Of a DNA stretch of 64,000 bases, positions 42,622 through 52,263 are shown one piece after another. Within the stretch, counting starts at the first letter, position 1, and each line of letters opens with the position of its first letter. The notes under the pieces are model-generated. The model had not been told where the DNA came from, did not search any database, and worked only from the letters and a program-made list of their open reading frames with translations. The stretch lies in contig CAYOBN010000014.1 in the NCBI GenBank assembly GCA_964402175.1, positions 1-64,000 of the forward strand, given 5' to 3'. The DNA is from JAWKUK01 sp964402175 (GTDB lineage Bacteria; Planctomycetota; UBA1135; GCA-002686595). Made by a program: the position numbers and the translations under genes.

Positions 42622-44223
42622 ATGGTCGGCTCCCCTCGCTCGCGGCTCGCGCCGCCGCTCTGGCTGACGCTCGCGCTCGCTGCGCTCGTCGGCGCCGTGG
42701 TGTACGTGCGCGCGACGAACGCGACAGGTGAGCGCGCCCTCGACAACGCGATCACCGCGCTGGCGGTCATCCTGGGCGGGCTCCTCTACGGGCTCTGGTT
42801 GCTCTTCGGAGCTGGCCTGACGGGCCGCGCACGGCTCGGCTTGCTGTTCGCGGCTGCGCTCGTAGCGGGCCTCGTCGCCGCGACGGTGCGGATCGACGGT
42901 TGGACCGGCGCCAGCCTGCCCGAGCTGCGCTTCGCCTGGACGCCGCCGCGCGCCGCGGAGCTCGCCGGTGGGAGCGTCACCGCCGAGGCGACCGCGCGCA
43001 CCGCAGGCGCGTCGCCGTTCGACTTCCCTGGGTTCCTGGGCCCAGGGCGCGACGCGGTCGTGCGCGGCGTGAAGCTCGCGCGCGATTGGGCGCAGAAGCC
43101 GCCCGAGCTCCTCTGGCGCGTCGACGTCGGCGCGGGCTGGAGCGGCTTCGCGGTCGTCGCTGGCGTCGCTTTCACGCAAGAGCAGCGGGGCGCAGAGCAG
43201 CTCGTCGTCGCGAGGGACCTCGCGACCGGCGCGGAGCTCTGGCGCACCGCGCACGCGGCGTACTTCGATCACGTCCTCGGCGGGCCAGGCCCGCGCGCGA
43301 CGCCGACGGTGGCCGACGGTCGTGTCTACGCACACGACGCGTTGGGCCACGTCGAATGCCTCGACGCCGCGACGGGCGCGCGCATCTGGGAGCGCGACCT
43401 GAAGCGCGACTACGGCATGACCGACGCGCTCGAAGAGGCGAAGATCGCCTTCGGGCGCTCTCCGTCGCCGCTCGTGTACGGCGCGCTCGTGATCGTGCCG
43501 GCGGGAGGTGACCCCGACGGCCGCCGCGCTGGGCTCGTCGCGCTCGACCGCGAGACGGGCGCTACCGTCTGGGAGGGTCCGCCGCGCGACATCAGCCACG
43601 CATCGCCGCAGATCGCGACGCTCGCCGGCATCGAGCAGGTCCTCGTCGTCAATGCGGACACGGTGAGCGGCCACGACCCGCGCGACGGGCGCCTCATCTG
43701 GGAGCATCCGTGGCCCGGACAGACGAGCGCTGCGGCCAACAACAGCCAGCCCGTCGCCCTGCCACCCGATCGGGTGCTGGTCTCGAAGGGATATGGCCAA
43801 GGCTCGCTCGTGCTCCAGCTCGCCGCGGCTTCGGACGGCGCGCTGCAGGCGACCCCGGTGTGGTCCTCGAAGCGCGCGCTGCGCACGAAGCTGACCAACG
43901 CTGCGGTGCGCGATGGTTACGCCTATGCGCTATCGGATGGCATCCTCGAGTGTGTGTCACTCGCGGACGGCGAGCGCGTATGGCGCGACGGCCGCTACGA
44001 TCACGGGCAAGTGCTCCTGGTGGACGACCTGCTGCTCGTCGTCACCGAAGAAGGCGAGGTCCTGCTGATCGAAGCGACACCAGAGCGCGCGAACAGCGTC
44101 CTCGGTCGCTTCCAAGCGGTCACCGGCAAGACGTGGAACACGCTCGCGCTCTCCCGTGACGTGCTGCTGGTCCGCAACGGCGTCGAAGCGACCGCATGGC
44201 GCTTGCCGCTCGCGGCCGACTGA
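42622..44223 (+). CDS. Membrane-anchored PQQ-like beta-propeller protein
   Basis: A 533-residue protein with three N-terminal membrane segments (LWLTLALAALVGAVVYV, AITALAVILGGLLYGLWLLF, LGLLFAAALVAGLVAATV), then a linker and an eight-bladed-type propeller: FPGFLGPGRDAVVRG, PELLWRVDVGAGWSGF, DLATGAELWRT, DAATGARIWERDL, DRETGATVWEG, DPRDGRLIWEH, SLADGERVWRDG. This is the architecture of the planctomycete PQQ-binding-like beta-propeller proteins. It follows the phosphatase-like gene by six bases. Ligand unknown. Confidence 0.82.
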   Translation: MVGSPRSRLAPPLWLTLALAALVGAVVYVRATNATGERALDNAITALAVILGGLLYGLWLLFGAGLTGRARLGLLFAAALVAGLVAATVRIDGWTGASLPELRFAWTPPRAAELAGGSVTAEATARTAGASPFDFPGFLGPGRDAVVRGVKLARDWAQKPPELLWRVDVGAGWSGFAVVAGVAFTQEQRGAEQLVVARDLATGAELWRTAHAAYFDHVLGGPGPRATPTVADGRVYAHDALGHVECLDAATGARIWERDLKRDYGMTDALEEAKIAFGRSPSPLVYGALVIVPAGGDPDGRRAGLVALDRETGATVWEGPPRDISHASPQIATLAGIEQVLVVNADTVSGHDPRDGRLIWEHPWPGQTSAAANNSQPVALPPDRVLVSKGYGQGSLVLQLAAASDGALQATPVWSSKRALRTKLTNAAVRDGYAYALSDGILECVSLADGERVWRDGRYDHGQVLLVDDLLLVVTEEGEVLLIEATPERANSVLGRFQAVTGKTWNTLALSRDVLLVRNGVEATAWRLPLAAD

Positions 44224-44266
44224 GCGCGGCGCGCTGAGGCCGAGCAGGACGCACTCGTGTCCCGAG

Positions 44267-45727
44267 TCAGAGGTTCACGTCCGAATTCGCGCCGCCAGGC
44301 GCCCTGCGAAGGCCTGCCCCTGGCAGCGCGAGCCCGATCAACAGCGCAAACACACCCAGCACGACCCAAAGCAGCACGGCCTCGCCATTCCCGCGATCGA
44401 AGACCGCGCTCAGCACGGCGGACAGCGGCGACACGACGAGCTCATCCGGGGTCACGTTCCCCCCGCTCCCAATCAAGAGCAGCACCGGCAGGACGAACGA
44501 CGCGACGAGCAGCGAGATGGTCCCGAGCAAGCGCGCTTTGCGGCGCTCAAGCGGCGTCGGATGATGCGGCGCGACCATCATGGCCGGCAGGATGCTGAAG
44601 GTCAGAGACACCCCTTGTGCTCCCGCGAGCGCCAGCAGCGCTTGCCAGAACTGCCGACCGAAGGGCTCGACCAACATGGCCCCCGACCCGCCCACACGGA
44701 GCTGGAAGAGGCCGATCATCGTCGCCCCGGCGAGCAGCGCCCCGAGCGCCAGGTTCAGCGCCAGAGCGCGCCCGCGCCCGTAAGCGAAGAGCGCGGCGAA
44801 CGGGCGCGCGCGCCGCCCCGCAAGTCGAGCTTCGGTCTCGCGGTCGGGCTGCGGGCTCTCCGCGGTCAAGATCGCCGCCGGCACGGAACCGAACAGGATC
44901 CCGAGCGCACCGAAGCCGAGGATGTCCTCCATGTCGTCCGCGCCCATCCACGGCAGCGCGACCGCGACCGCCAGCGCGAGCAGCCCCACGAAGGACCCCC
45001 ACGCGATGCGCAGCCCGCTCGAGGGCTCGCGATCATCGTACGAGAGGCCGCTCGCCGCGAGTCCGAGCGCAAGCGGCGCCAGAGGCGCGACGATGAGCCA
45101 AGCGACGAGCAGCGCGCGCTGCACCCCGATGCCGCTCCCGCGGACGAGCGCCCTCTCTGCGAGCTCGAACTGGAATCCGAGCACCATCAGCGCAGCAAAA
45201 CCGAGGATGACGCCGCTGCCCCCGCGCGCGAAGCGTTGGCGACCGACTCCGCCGAGCCCGATGCCGAGCGCCGCAAGCGCGAGCGAGAACCCCGCCACTT
45301 GCAGCAGGAACAACAGGATGCCGAGCGTGTCCGCCGCGGGCAGCAACGCCATCACCGTGACAAACGGCGCGAACGCCGCGAGGATGAGCCCCGCGACGAC
45401 GGTCGACGCCGCGAGCTTGCCGAGCGCTACACGCCACGGCCCGAGCGGCGTCAGCGAGAGCAACTCACGCGCCGACTCGCTGTCCTCCTGCCGCATCGAC
45501 TGCTGGGCGTGGAACGGCACGTAGACGATGAGCGCCGTCGCCAGCGACAGGAGCGCCGGCAGCGCGATCGAGCTGCCGCGCACGTGGCTCGATTCCAAGA
45601 GGCCCGTGACGGAGATCACGGCTGCCAGGCCGAGCGAGATGCTGAAGACCCACGCAAACGCGCGACCGCGCAGCGCTTGGCGCAGCTCCTTCACGAAGAC
45701 AGGCGAGAGGTGGTCGTCGAACGCCAT
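44267..45727 (-). CDS. ABC-2-type permease-like membrane protein
   Basis: A 486-residue protein with about ten to twelve hydrophobic segments. It starts MAFDDHLSPVFVKELRQALR, close to NPILVKEVRQALRGRTFRW of the permease at 46568-48085, so the two are paralogues, and probably two subunits of one ABC exporter with the ATPase at 48082. The ATG at 45727 lies two bases after the stop of the DUF58 gene; longer in-frame readings run into that gene and are unlikely. It is the last gene of the operon. Confidence 0.8.
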   Translation of the reverse strand: MAFDDHLSPVFVKELRQALRGRAFAWVFSISLGLAAVISVTGLLESSHVRGSSIALPALLSLATALIVYVPFHAQQSMRQEDSESARELLSLTPLGPWRVALGKLAASTVVAGLILAAFAPFVTVMALLPAADTLGILLFLLQVAGFSLALAALGIGLGGVGRQRFARGGSGVILGFAALMVLGFQFELAERALVRGSGIGVQRALLVAWLIVAPLAPLALGLAASGLSYDDREPSSGLRIAWGSFVGLLALAVAVALPWMGADDMEDILGFGALGILFGSVPAAILTAESPQPDRETEARLAGRRARPFAALFAYGRGRALALNLALGALLAGATMIGLFQLRVGGSGAMLVEPFGRQFWQALLALAGAQGVSLTFSILPAMMVAPHHPTPLERRKARLLGTISLLVASFVLPVLLLIGSGGNVTPDELVVSPLSAVLSAVFDRGNGEAVLLWVVLGVFALLIGLALPGAGLRRAPGGANSDVNL

Positions 45728-45729
45728 GA

Positions 45730-46575
45730 TCAAACCGTCAGGACACCGGAACGCAGGAGAGGGCCGTGGGCGAGCTCCGCCAACGACGCCCCTGTGTCGA
45801 CGCGCACGAAGACCCCCCCGCGGCGCTGGACGGCGTCGCGCCAAGCGGCCTCGTGGCGGGCGAGCCGCGTCAGGTACGCTTCGACCGTGCGCCGATCGAG
45901 GACCAGGTCGAGCGCCGCATCCGTTTCAGCGTCGACGAAGCGCACCGCCTCACCGACCTCGGGCGCGAGCTCACTCGGAGCGAGCACCTGCACCACCGCC
46001 AGCCCACCGGCGCGCGCCGCGAGCTGCCGCAGCGCAGCGTGCGGGTCGGCGGGGGTCATGAGGTCCGAGACGAGCACGCGAATCGAATCGGGCCGGAGGA
46101 GCGGCCCGAGCGCCTCGAGCGCGGCGCCGAGCGGCACACGCTCGTCGCACTCCGTGCCGTCCGCGAGGAACCGCGCCTGGTCGAGCGGCTCAGGCCGCGC
46201 CCCGAGGCGCAGGATGCGAGTCCGGTGACCGGCCGCGCGGCCCGCTGCATCGAGCAGCGCGATCAGGTCGATCACCCGCTGAGCGCGCTCTGCGGCGACC
46301 GCGACCGAGCGCGAAGCGTCGACGATCAGCTCGAACTCGGGCGCGACCTCTTCGCGGTGCAGCCGGACCATGAGCTGGTCCGTGCGCGCAAACGCGCGCC
46401 AATCGAGGTGGCGCACGTCGTCGCCCGCCGCATAGAGGCGCCGATCGTGGAACTCGAACGACGCGCCAGGACCGCGGCCGAGCACATTGCCTGCCGCCCC
46501 ACGGCGCGGCGCATGGCTCAGCGCGGGTCGCAGCTCGCGGCCCAGCGCGATCGCTTCCGCTTGCGGCTTAGGCAT
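45730..46575 (-). CDS. DUF58-domain protein
   Basis: A 281-residue protein. The family hallmark YAAGDDVRHLDWRAFARTDQ (about 49-68) is present, followed by a VWA-like fold (EFELIVDASRSVAVAAERAQ, a D-x-S-x-S metal motif) and RVLVSDLMTP. DUF58 proteins work with MoxR ATPases in insertion or assembly of membrane or extracytoplasmic complexes. Its start overlaps the end of the permease gene by eight bases, and it is followed after two bases by the second permease, so it lies inside the ABC transporter operon rather than beside moxR. Confidence 0.88.
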   Translation of the reverse strand: MPKPQAEAIALGRELRPALSHAPRRGAAGNVLGRGPGASFEFHDRRLYAAGDDVRHLDWRAFARTDQLMVRLHREEVAPEFELIVDASRSVAVAAERAQRVIDLIALLDAAGRAAGHRTRILRLGARPEPLDQARFLADGTECDERVPLGAALEALGPLLRPDSIRVLVSDLMTPADPHAALRQLAARAGGLAVVQVLAPSELAPEVGEAVRFVDAETDAALDLVLDRRTVEAYLTRLARHEAAWRDAVQRRGGVFVRVDTGASLAELAHGPLLRSGVLTV

Positions 46576-48085
46576 CGGGCCCCGCCTTGGTCGCTGCGCG
46601 TTGGATGTTCCTCTGGACGGCCGCCAGGGTCTCGGTCGCCGAGCTCACGAGCCTCGGCAGGTTCACGAGGACCGCGACGAGCGCAGCCCCAGCGATGATC
46701 GCAAAGCGCCCGGAGGGCACTCCGTCCTGCGTCCAGGCGCGCTCGATCAGGCGCAGGGGATTGCCGAGGTGCTCGAGGTTCGCCAACTGTCGATCACCGA
46801 TGAACGCGCCGATCAAGCCCGGGATGAACGCGCCCAACAGCGCCACGAGCGGCGTCGCGACTCGCAGGTAGAGGCGCGGCCCGGCGCGCTCGCAGAGCCG
46901 CGACAGAACGCCGGCCAAGAACGTCACGTAGAAGACCGATAGGAGCGCCGCGACGATCAATGCGCCGACGCCGTCACTGAAGAAGTCCGGCGCGCTCGGG
47001 CGCTTCCAAGCGACAGCGGACAGGGCCAGCGCAACGATCAGCACGACGTGCAGGATGTGGTAGACGACCCCGCGGCCTCCGCCCGGGAACCAGGGCGCCG
47101 TCACCATCGCGCTGAACGCGGACCTCGGCACGAGCGTCGCCACGCGCCTGCCCATCTCGCGGCGCTCGGTCGTGAGCAGCACACCGATCAGGCTCAACAG
47201 CCCGAGTCCGAACATCGCGATCCCATTGACCACATCGACCGAAGCGGAGGTCCAGTTGACGAACCAGATCGCATAACCGCCGAGGGCGAGGACGCTGATC
47301 GTCGTCAGGATGCGCGTGTTCGAAGAGCGGTTCTCTTCTGGGTGCGCCAGCATGTTGCAGGCCAGGGTGAACACGTACGCGCCGCCGATGCAGGCGAACA
47401 ACCCGAGCGTGGCGGCGACAGAGCGGAACTCGGAGTCGCTCGTGTACTCCTGCGGGTTGCGCAGGATCTGATCCCCGAGGACCATCAACATCGGGACTAG
47501 CCACGCGGCCTGCGCGCCGATGAGCAACATCAGGAGGACCCGCGCAAAGCGCTGCCTCGAGAGCGTCGAGAGCGCCAGAGCGACCATGGTCGCCAGCAGC
47601 GAGACGATCATGATGATCGCCAGATAGATCAACGCGGCTGCCAGGTCGACACCTGGAAAGAGGTATGCGACGACGAGGAACGGGCTGAAGGCCGCGAAGA
47701 AGAGCGCCGACTGGACGAGCGCGGCTTGTAGCTTCCCGGCCACGATGCGGCGCGGGCGCAGCGCGGACAGCAGCAGCAGGTCGCTGGTGCTCTCCTCCCA
47801 CTCGAAGCCCATGGCCTGGAACGCGCTGAAGGGCACCATGCCGACCAGGGCTGCGACGAGGCAAAAGTGCACCGTCATGAAGTAACCCTGGACATCCTCG
47901 CCGACGTGGTTGAAGCCGACGAGGTTGCCCATCACCCCGATGACCGCGACCATGAGCGTCGCGATGAAGGTCCAACGGAAGGTGCGGCCGCGCAGCGCTT
48001 GGCGCACCTCCTTGACCAGGATCGGGTTCCAGCGCTCGCTCGGCAGTTGCAGACGGCTCGCGAGCGCTTCCGAGGTCGCGGTCAC
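46568..48085 (-). CDS. ABC-2-type permease
   Basis: A 505-residue membrane protein with about twelve hydrophobic segments (for example FIATLMVAVIGVMGNLVGF, LIYLAIIMIVSLLATMVALA, GLGLLSLIGVLL). The N-terminal cytoplasmic helix NPILVKEVRQALRGR is the usual coupling segment of this permease type. It starts in a four-base overlap (ATGA) with the ATPase gene and ends eight bases inside the DUF58 gene. Substrate unknown. Confidence 0.85.
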   Translation of the reverse strand: MTATSEALASRLQLPSERWNPILVKEVRQALRGRTFRWTFIATLMVAVIGVMGNLVGFNHVGEDVQGYFMTVHFCLVAALVGMVPFSAFQAMGFEWEESTSDLLLLSALRPRRIVAGKLQAALVQSALFFAAFSPFLVVAYLFPGVDLAAALIYLAIIMIVSLLATMVALALSTLSRQRFARVLLMLLIGAQAAWLVPMLMVLGDQILRNPQEYTSDSEFRSVAATLGLFACIGGAYVFTLACNMLAHPEENRSSNTRILTTISVLALGGYAIWFVNWTSASVDVVNGIAMFGLGLLSLIGVLLTTERREMGRRVATLVPRSAFSAMVTAPWFPGGGRGVVYHILHVVLIVALALSAVAWKRPSAPDFFSDGVGALIVAALLSVFYVTFLAGVLSRLCERAGPRLYLRVATPLVALLGAFIPGLIGAFIGDRQLANLEHLGNPLRLIERAWTQDGVPSGRFAIIAGAALVAVLVNLPRLVSSATETLAAVQRNIQRAATKAGPDA

Positions 48086-49038
48086 TGCACACGCCCTTTC
48101 GTGAGCTGCAGGAAGACGTCCTCCAGGTTGGTCTGCCGCGGCGCGAACTCGACGGGGCGCAGCTCGTTGCGCACGAGATCCGCGACAAGGACCGAGAGCG
48201 CCGCTTCGTCGCCCTGGAACTCGATCGCGACGCCGCGGCCGTCCCGGCGGACCTGCTGGACATCGTGGCGTTCAGCGAGGAAGCGCTCGACGCTCTCGAG
48301 CGGCGCGAGGCAGCGCAGCCAGAGCTCCGTCGTCGGCCGGATGCCCTTCATGACCTCGTCGACGCGCCCGTGGGCCATCAAACGGCCCGCTTCGATGACC
48401 GCCACCGAGTCGCAGACCTCGGCCAACTCCGTCAGGATGTGCGACGAGATGAGCACCGCTTTGCCCATCTCGGCGAGCGCCCGCACGAGCTCGCGCAGCT
48501 CCACCCGTGCGCGCGGATCGAGCCCCGCCGCCGGTTCGTCCAGGATCAGCACCGCCGGGTCGTGCAGCAGCGTCTTGGCGAGGCACATGCGCTGCTTCAT
48601 GCCCTTGGACAGCGACGTCGTCAGCTTGTCCGCCAAAGGCACGAGCGACGTGAAGTCCATGACCTCCGCGATCGTCTTCGTGCGCTGCTTGCCTCGCAGG
48701 CCGTACGCGCGGGCGAAGAAGTCGAGGTACTCGAGCACGGTCGTCGCGGAGTACGCGCCGAACGAGTCCGGCATGAACCCCAGCCGCAGCCGCGCGCGGC
48801 GCGGCTCCTCCAGCACCGAGTGCCCGTCGATCAGCACGTCGCCCGAGTCCGGCAGCTCCAGGGTCGATGCGATCCGCATCGTCGTGGTCTTGCCGGCGCC
48901 GTTCGGGCCGATGAAACCGCAGACCTCGCCGCGGGCGACGTGGAACTTCACGTCACGCACCGCTGTGAAGTTGCCGAAGCTCTTGGTGATCCCATCGACC
49001 TCGAGCGCGAGGCCCCCCGGACGGTTGCTCGTCAGCAT
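48082..49038 (-). CDS. ABC transporter ATP-binding protein
   Basis: A 318-residue ATPase of the ABC-2 exporter type (GldA/CcmA-like). Walker A GPNGAGKT (44-51), signature TSLSKGMKQRM (LSKGM in place of LSGGQ, usual for this subfamily), Walker B VLILDEPAAGLDP and the H-loop ISSHIL are all present. The C-terminal 100 residues are the extra domain of this subfamily. The ATG at 49038 was chosen because the conserved core starts just after it; it lies eight bases after the stop of the preceding gene. It should energise the permeases encoded downstream. Confidence 0.92.
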   Translation of the reverse strand: MLTSNRPGGLALEVDGITKSFGNFTAVRDVKFHVARGEVCGFIGPNGAGKTTTMRIASTLELPDSGDVLIDGHSVLEEPRRARLRLGFMPDSFGAYSATTVLEYLDFFARAYGLRGKQRTKTIAEVMDFTSLVPLADKLTTSLSKGMKQRMCLAKTLLHDPAVLILDEPAAGLDPRARVELRELVRALAEMGKAVLISSHILTELAEVCDSVAVIEAGRLMAHGRVDEVMKGIRPTTELWLRCLAPLESVERFLAERHDVQQVRRDGRGVAIEFQGDEAALSVLVADLVRNELRPVEFAPRQTNLEDVFLQLTKGRVQ

Positions 49039-49046
49039 GGCGCCTC

Positions 49047-50810
49047 TCACTTCCCCCACTGGGACTCTTCGGCTGGCAGAACGCCCTGCACGACATGGTG
49101 CTCGGACGTGAGCTCGGGCGACAGCGCGAGCGTATCGACGAACGGATTGCGCTGCAGCACCGCGACGTAGGAGCACGGCACGCGCTCGAAGCGTTCGACG
49201 AACCCGGCACGGATCGGTGTCGCTTCGCCCGGTTGCAGCTTCGCGACCTTCCCTGGCTCCAGCACCGCCCCCAGAGGCAAGGTCAGCAGCGCTCCAGCGG
49301 CATCGCGCAGTTCGAGCTGAAGGATGTCGACGCCGAGGGAGTTCGTCACCTCCACGCCGCCGTCCTTGCGCGCCACCTCCAGGCGTACACGCGCCGGTGT
49401 GTCGCTGGTCGTCAGCAGCGTCGCCGCCGTCCGCACGGGCAGCCAGCCGCCCGTGAGGCGCAGGCCGTCGCCGTGGTCGACGGTGAACTCACGCGAGACC
49501 GTGCCGAGGTACGCCGTCGAGTGCACCGTGGTGCCGCGGGCAGGCAGAAGCTCGGGCGAGCGCAGCGAGGGGGTGAGCGTACTGGTCGCGAGCGTCACCG
49601 CGCGCCCGGTGCGCTGGTCGAGCCACGTCGCGCTCTGCAGTTCACCTTTCAGTCCGAGGCCCTGAGAGAGGATCCCGGCGCCGAGGATCAAGAGCGACGC
49701 GATGGCGGAGATCACGGGGATCGTCACGACGAGCAAACCCGGGCGACCGCGGCGCTTCAGCACGAACAGGTTCACGGGCCCCACGACGATCGTGAAGGTG
49801 AGCAGCGCGAGCACGAAGAGCCCGATCGGCAGGTCCGTTCCCGCGGTGTCGACGCCGAAGACACCGTGCGCTGCGCCGGTGCCCGGGACGAGCGCCCCTT
49901 CACCCGCATGGACATCGTGCACCTTATCGACCGCGGCGATCAGCGCGGTGCGATCCGCTTGGCGCTCCAGCTCGCCCGCGGTCACCGGCAATCGAACGAG
50001 CCGGCCGAAGCCGACGCGGTAGAGCTCGCCGTCGACGCCGAACGCCCCGCTGCGAAAGCGCGCCTCGGGCAGCGCGGCGCCTTCGAAGAGCGCCGCGAGG
50101 GCCGAGTCGTCGCCCAGCACCACGACGAGCCCGCCGCTGTGGAGGAAGCTCTGCAGCGGACCGAGTTGGAGGCCCGTCAGCGGTGCGTTGCGCGCATCGA
50201 GCACCGCCACGTCCACCGACGACCACGCCGCCGCGCGCGAGGGCAGGTCATCGGGACCGACTTCGAACGCGACCCACTCGGGGTCGTACGACCAGCTCGT
50301 CGGCGCCGAGCCGCTCTTGCCGCGCACGGTCTCGGGATCGTCGACGCTGATCTGCTCGGCGATGCGCTCGATCGTGCCCGCCGGCAAGCGCTGCGGCGCG
50401 ACCCAGGCGAGCACGCGGTCCTCCGGATGGCTATCGACCGTGCCCGTCGTGAAGGCGGTGAAGAGGCTGCTCGTTCCGACCTGGGCTTTGAGCGCCGAGC
50501 TCTGTCCGGCCTGCCGGTGGATCGGCGCCAAGAGCTCGACCATGCGCCGCTCACCTGGCGCCAGACTGAGCGCCATCCGCGCGACCCCTTCGGGCGCGTT
50601 CATGCGCTGATAGCTGGAGCCGACGCGCAGGTCGACCTCGGCGGCGCGCTCGCCCTCGTTCTCCAGCGACACCCAGACCGGTGCGTACCCGCGGCCGAGG
50701 CGCTCTGGCCATGGGCTGCGCACGATGCCGTGGACGTCGTTGAGCCTGAAGTCCTGCGCCGCGGCGGCGGCGGCAGCGAAGAAGCCCAGCAGCAATGTCC
50801 GCCAAATCAT
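49047..50810 (-). CDS. Secreted/membrane protein of unknown function in MoxR-ABC operon
   Basis: A 587-residue protein starting in an ATGA overlap with the moxR gene. Signal peptide MIWRTLLLGFFAAAAAAAQ, then a large beta-rich part (YAPVWVSLENEGERAAEVDL, and a GATase-like SFLHSGGLVVVLGDDSALAA at about 185-204), two membrane segments around 290-345 (PIGLFVLALLTFTIVVGPVN and LLVVTIPVISAIASLLILGA) and a further beta-rich C-terminal domain. Position and layout recall GldG-like or auxiliary proteins coupled to ABC exporters, but no family was established. Confidence 0.7.
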   Translation of the reverse strand: MIWRTLLLGFFAAAAAAAQDFRLNDVHGIVRSPWPERLGRGYAPVWVSLENEGERAAEVDLRVGSSYQRMNAPEGVARMALSLAPGERRMVELLAPIHRQAGQSSALKAQVGTSSLFTAFTTGTVDSHPEDRVLAWVAPQRLPAGTIERIAEQISVDDPETVRGKSGSAPTSWSYDPEWVAFEVGPDDLPSRAAAWSSVDVAVLDARNAPLTGLQLGPLQSFLHSGGLVVVLGDDSALAALFEGAALPEARFRSGAFGVDGELYRVGFGRLVRLPVTAGELERQADRTALIAAVDKVHDVHAGEGALVPGTGAAHGVFGVDTAGTDLPIGLFVLALLTFTIVVGPVNLFVLKRRGRPGLLVVTIPVISAIASLLILGAGILSQGLGLKGELQSATWLDQRTGRAVTLATSTLTPSLRSPELLPARGTTVHSTAYLGTVSREFTVDHGDGLRLTGGWLPVRTAATLLTTSDTPARVRLEVARKDGGVEVTNSLGVDILQLELRDAAGALLTLPLGAVLEPGKVAKLQPGEATPIRAGFVERFERVPCSYVAVLQRNPFVDTLALSPELTSEHHVVQGVLPAEESQWGK

Positions 50811-51826
50811 CGCGCGACCTCCTGGAGCTCGCCGACATGGGACAGGACGGTAGCGACGACGTCCCGTCCGGTGACCCCGTCCAGGCGCGCGCGGTAGTCG
50901 AGCGCGATCCGGTGCGCGATCGCGTGTGCCGCGACCGCGCGCACGTCGTCGAAGCCCACGTTCGGTTTGCCCGCGAGCAACGCGTGAGCGCGCGACGCTT
51001 CGCCGATCGCGATCGCTGCGCGCGGCGACGCGCCGTACTTGACGTACGTGCGCACCTGCTCGGGTGCTTTGCCTGAACCCGGATGGGTCGCTTCGACGAC
51101 GCGCGCGATCCACTGCGCCACGGCGCGCGGCAGGAAGATCGCATCGACGGCGGTGAACAGCGCCGCCAAACCGGCCGCGTCCGTCGCGGGCTCGGGCTCG
51201 GGCGGCCGTCCGCCGCGCCGCTCGAGCAGGATCGAAGTGAGGACGTCACTGCCGACGTGGTGCACGTCGAGCTTGAAGAGGAAACGATCGAGCTGCGCCT
51301 CGGGCAGCGGGTACGTGCCTTCGAGCTCGATCGGGTTCTGCGTCGCGAGCACGTAGAACGGCGCCGGCAGATCGCGGGTCTCGCCCGCGACCGTCACGCG
51401 GCGCTCTTGCATCGCCTCGAGCAGCGCGGACTGCGTCTTCGGCGACGCGCGGTTGATCTCGTCGGCCAGCAACACGTTGGTGAAGACGGGCCCCTCGTGG
51501 AACACGAGCCGCCGCGTGCCGTCCTGCGCCTGCTCCAGGAAGTGCCCCCCCGTCACGTCCCCCGGCAGGAGGTCCGGCGTGAACTGCAAGCGCCCGAAGC
51601 GAATGCCGAGGAGCTTCGCGAGCGCCTTCACGAGCTCGGTCTTGCCGAGCCCCGGCAGACCCTCCAGCAGCACGTGCCCCCGCGCTAGGCACGCGATGAC
51701 CACCATGCGGGTCAGGTCGTGTTGCCCGAGGATGACCCGATCGAGGCCTGCGAGCAGCAACGACGCCTTGGCGCGCGCAGCCTCGACGGCTTCCGGGGAG
51801 AGGAGCGGACTCGTGGATTCCGTCAT
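50807..51826 (-). CDS. MoxR-family AAA+ ATPase
   Basis: A 339-residue ATPase. Walker A GLPGLGKT (56-63), Walker B VLLADEINRA (about 118-127), the MoxR-specific SALLEAMQERRVTV and FYVLATQNPIELEGTYPLPE, followed by EAQLDRF with sensor residues, all match. MoxR proteins are chaperone-like and act with VWA or DUF58 proteins. Its stop overlaps the start of the next gene by four bases. Start ATG 51826. Confidence 0.93.
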   Translation of the reverse strand: MTESTSPLLSPEAVEAARAKASLLLAGLDRVILGQHDLTRMVVIACLARGHVLLEGLPGLGKTELVKALAKLLGIRFGRLQFTPDLLPGDVTGGHFLEQAQDGTRRLVFHEGPVFTNVLLADEINRASPKTQSALLEAMQERRVTVAGETRDLPAPFYVLATQNPIELEGTYPLPEAQLDRFLFKLDVHHVGSDVLTSILLERRGGRPPEPEPATDAAGLAALFTAVDAIFLPRAVAQWIARVVEATHPGSGKAPEQVRTYVKYGASPRAAIAIGEASRAHALLAGKPNVGFDDVRAVAAHAIAHRIALDYRARLDGVTGRDVVATVLSHVGELQEVAR

Positions 51827-51891
51827 GGGGACGCGTCGCGCGGACTTGCGTAGGGAACGAAGGATGGAAGCGCCACTGCGAGTGGGCGCGA

Positions 51892-52206
51892 TCAGCGGCC
51901 GTCACCGCCGAAGAACGTGCCGACCGCTTGCCGGTGGCGCGGCGCGACGCGCCGGCGCCAGGCCGCATTGCCGGTGCTCGCTTCGAGCGCCGCGCGGCCC
52001 GCGGCCTCGCCCGCGTCGAGGGCGGTCGGCGCGGTACTGCCGATCCCGAGCAGGCGGAGCTGCTCCATGTCGGCGACCTCTGCCGGGTCGAGCCGCCGCG
52101 CTTCGAACGCGTCGGACCCGTGCGGCGTCTCGGCGCCCGACGTCAGCGCGGCGTCGCCGCGCCCGCGGCTCACGCCACCGGCGCCCGGTGCGGCACTCTT
52201 GTACAT
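51892..52206 (-). CDS. Small protein of unknown function in MoxR operon
   Basis: A 104-residue protein between the DUF4175-like gene and moxR. The C-terminus (WRRRVAPRHRQAVGTFFGG) resembles the V-x-x-R-H-R-x-A-V-x-x-(F/Y)-F ending common in planctomycete proteins next to moxR. Starts upstream in the same region (ATG 52261 or 52234, other frame) give Arg-rich sequence and were not chosen. The codon bias is weak and the start uncertain. Confidence 0.5.
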   Translation of the reverse strand: MYKSAAPGAGGVSRGRGDAALTSGAETPHGSDAFEARRLDPAEVADMEQLRLLGIGSTAPTALDAGEAAGRAALEASTGNAAWRRRVAPRHRQAVGTFFGGDGR

Positions 52207-52263
52207 CCCGCCCCCGGCGGAATGGGCGGCGCCACCGCTTCATGTGGCGCCCTCGCCGCCCTT